Of a DNA stretch of 64,000 nucleotides, positions 62,275 to 64,000 are shown piece by piece. A program made the translations under genes and the position numbers. Position 1 is the first letter of the stretch. Each line of letters starts with the position of its first letter. Under the pieces are notes generated by a model, which was given only the letters and a program-made list of their open reading frames with translations, had not been told where the DNA came from and searched no databases. Origin of the DNA: Nannocystis punicea (GTDB taxonomy: Bacteria > Myxococcota_A > Polyangia > Nannocystales > Nannocystaceae); the NCBI RefSeq assembly GCF_026965555.1, contig NZ_CP114040.1, forward strand, positions 2,108,001 to 2,172,000, written 5' to 3'.

Positions 62275-62669
62275 GCGCCCGGGGGACCGGGCGGCGCCGA
62301 CGCGAGCGGGCGGGCGGCACGGACGAGGCTGCCGGAGCGCTCGACAGATCCGGCCGCGTCGAGGCGCCGGACCGGCTCACGCCGTAAATCACTCGGGTCG
62401 TCGACGCGGCGACGCGATGACTTGCGCGGGCGCCGATCCTCCCACGCCCCCGGGTGTCGAGGTGTCCGCGGCGGGCGGTGCTCCGGCGCAGTGAAGCCGC
62501 GGCGTGGCGGGGAGCGACGGCCATGTGCCGGTCGAACCGCGCAGGCCGCCAGCGCGGGTCGGCCGACTGGGCGCGACGCGGGCGGTGACCGGCGAGCGCT
62601 GCCCGCCTGGGCCCCGGAGCGGGTTTTTCTTGGCAATCGCGCGCGCTCGGCTTAGCGTTGCGGCGCGCC
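62275..62669. other. Intergenic region upstream of leuS, no gene seen
   Basis: This 395-bp gap is GC-rich with no protein-like frame, array or repeat chain. A hairpin-like GC segment occurs near 62580-62620. The leuS promoter should be at 62590-62660, but no convincing boxes are seen. Confidence 0.45.
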
Positions 62670-64000
62670 ATGACCTACGAATTCCGCGCGATCGAAGCCC
62701 GCTGGCAGCGGTACTGGGACGAGCACCGCACCTTCGCGGCGGAGATCGACCCCGAGCGACCCAAGTACTACGTCCTCGACATGTTCCCGTACCCCTCGGG
62801 CGACGGCCTCCACGTCGGCCACCCCGAGGGCTACACCGCGACCGACATCGTCGCCCGCTACAAGCGGATGCGCGGCTACAACGTGCTCCACCCGATGGGC
62901 TGGGACGCGTTCGGGCTGCCGGCCGAGCGCCACGCGATGAAGTACGGCGTGCACCCGGCGGCGCGGACCGCCGAGTGCATCGTCAACTTCAAGCGCCAGC
63001 TCAAGTCGCTCGGCTTCTCGTACGACTGGGAGCGCGAGATCGACACCACGGACCCGCGCTACTTCAAGTGGACGCAGTGGATCTTCCTGCAGATCTACGA
63101 GTCCTTCTACGACGCCGAGGCGGGCCGGGCGCGGCCGATCGCCGAGCTGCCGATCCCGCCCGAGGTGAGCGCCGCCGGCGAGGCCGCGGTCCGGGCCTAC
63201 CGCGACGCGCGCCGCCTGGCCTACCTCCACGACGCGCCGGTCAACTGGTGCCCCGAGCTGCGGGTCGTGCTGGCCAACGAGGAGGTCGCCGAGCACGTCG
63301 AGCAGGGCTACACCGTGGTCCGCCGGGCGATGCGCCAGTGGATGATGCGCATCACCGCCTACGCGGAGCGCCTCCTGGCCGACCTCGAGGGCCTCGAGTG
63401 GCCGACCAGCGTGCTCGAGATGCAGCGCAACTGGATCGGCCGCTCCGAGGGCGCCGAGGTCGACTTCCAGCTGGCCGAAGGGGCAGGTTTCGAGGGCAAG
63501 CTGACGGTCTTCACGACCCGCCCGGACACCCTGTTCGGCGCGACCTACATGGTGCTGGCGCCCGAGCACCCGCTGGTGGCGGCGATCACCGCGCCCGAGC
63601 GGCGCGACGCGGTCGACGCCTACGTCGCGCGGGCGGCCACCCGCAGCGAGCGCGACCGCCAGGCCGAGGCGGCCGAGGGCAACAAGACCGGCGAGTTCAC
63701 CGGCGCCTTCGCCATCAACCCGGTCAACAAGCAGCGGATCCCGATCTGGATCAGCGACTACGTGCTGATGGGCTACGGCACCGGCGCGATCATGGCGGTG
63801 CCCGGCCACGACGAGCGCGACCACGCGTTCGCCACCGCGTTCGGCCTGCCGATCGTCGAGGTCGTGTCCGGCGGCGACCGGCCGATCGCCGAGGCGCCGT
63901 TCGTCGGCGACGGCGTGGCCGTCAACTCCGGGCTGCTCGACGGCCTGGCGACGCCGGAGGCCAAGCGCACGATGATCGCCTGGCTCGAAGAACATGGCCT
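62670..64000 (+). CDS. leuS: Leucyl-tRNA synthetase, N-terminal part
   Basis: ATG 62670 opens a frame ([20 protein letters not shown]) that runs off the right edge after ~443 residues. The class I signature HVGH (48-51, in [17 protein letters not shown]) and the WDAFGLPAE motif identify LeuRS. The CP1 editing domain starts after the catalytic half, with [17 protein letters not shown] and [20 protein letters not shown] (the editing Asp of LeuRS). It charges tRNA-Leu and clears mischarged isoleucine or norvaline. A 14-nt repeat chain (63457-63500) is in frame, encoding [13 protein letters not shown] before the editing motif. The KMSKS region is beyond the window. Confidence 0.95.
   Translation, partial: MTYEFRAIEARWQRYWDEHRTFAAEIDPERPKYYVLDMFPYPSGDGLHVGHPEGYTATDIVARYKRMRGYNVLHPMGWDAFGLPAERHAMKYGVHPAARTAECIVNFKRQLKSLGFSYDWEREIDTTDPRYFKWTQWIFLQIYESFYDAEAGRARPIAELPIPPEVSAAGEAAVRAYRDARRLAYLHDAPVNWCPELRVVLANEEVAEHVEQGYTVVRRAMRQWMMRITAYAERLLADLEGLEWPTSVLEMQRNWIGRSEGAEVDFQLAEGAGFEGKLTVFTTRPDTLFGATYMVLAPEHPLVAAITAPERRDAVDAYVARAATRSERDRQAEAAEGNKTGEFTGAFAINPVNKQRIPIWISDYVLMGYGTGAIMAVPGHDERDHAFATAFGLPIVEVVSGGDRPIAEAPFVGDGVAVNSGLLDGLATPEAKRTMIAWLEEHG

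Noticed and set aside
56292..62387. 2000-codon open frame on the plus strand opposite the M4 protease and across the IPT gene
   Set aside because: The true genes have strong motifs in other frames. This frame is Ala/Gly/Arg/Val filler caused by few stop codons at high GC.
62652..63995. Long minus-strand frame opposite leuS
   Set aside because: leuS on the plus strand has HVGH and editing-domain motifs. The minus frame is its shadow.

Overview
The window is GC-rich, densely coded DNA with the hallmarks of a predatory myxobacterium (Myxococcota), most like the Nannocystis group. This is inferred from protein style, not from a marker gene. The signs are many lipoproteins with long Ser/Thr/Gly/Asp linkers after the lipobox, an ADYC-domain protein with a pentapeptide stalk, an FHA-sigma54 activator, a secreted M4 protease and a VWA protein that both end in a hydrophobic stretch plus an Arg run (MYXO-CTERM-like), and a surface caspase.

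Layout. 1-3.3 kb: end of a GH92 mannosidase, a lipoprotein, then uppS-cdsA (minus). 3.5-5 kb: a YbjN-like gene with pspA. 5.2-10.3 kb: envelope proteins, including a three-gene operon led by an FHA-sigma54 activator, and a rhomboid-like protein. 10.3-12 kb: a 101-bp repeat array and a Cys-rich lipoprotein. 12.5-16.1 kb: TetR/P450 divergent pair and tatB-tatC. 16.3-19.7 kb: a 20-copy minisatellite followed by a cytoplasm-facing MCP. 20-23.2 kb: an unknown protein ending QLGLF, tadA and a tandem-domain lipoprotein. 24-25.3 kb: tRNA-Arg(ACG), a CPBP protease and tRNA-Ser(GCT). 25.6-34.8 kb: cupin, frameshifted SDR, M23 lipoprotein, SGNH hydrolase, beta-barrel and carboxylesterase. 34.9-39.5 kb: a two-gene operon of very large secreted proteins of unknown function. 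39.6-44.7 kb: three regulators with adjacent metabolic genes (VOC, SDR). 44.8-53.4 kb: ADYC protein, ABC exporter, and a caspase/EF-hand, DUF4384 and TPR-membrane protein cassette with an SMI1/KNR4 protein. 53.5-64 kb: VWA protein, M4 protease, IPT/TIG protein, lipoprotein and the start of leuS.

The standout is a dispersed repeat system that I do not recognise. Short imperfect palindromes, consensus ATGTCC-N4-GGACA(T/G), are joined head to tail with an exact 14-nt period: the last two bases of one unit are the first two of the next. The four central bases vary freely. About thirty chains of two to seven units lie across the whole window, in intergenic DNA, over stop codons, and inside coding sequence, where they build signal peptides, a lipobox and the entire N-terminus of the SMI1/KNR4 protein. 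One lineage has expanded into the array at 16.4-17.4 kb. A function such as RNA hairpins, protein-binding array or mobile repeat cannot be assigned from sequence alone.
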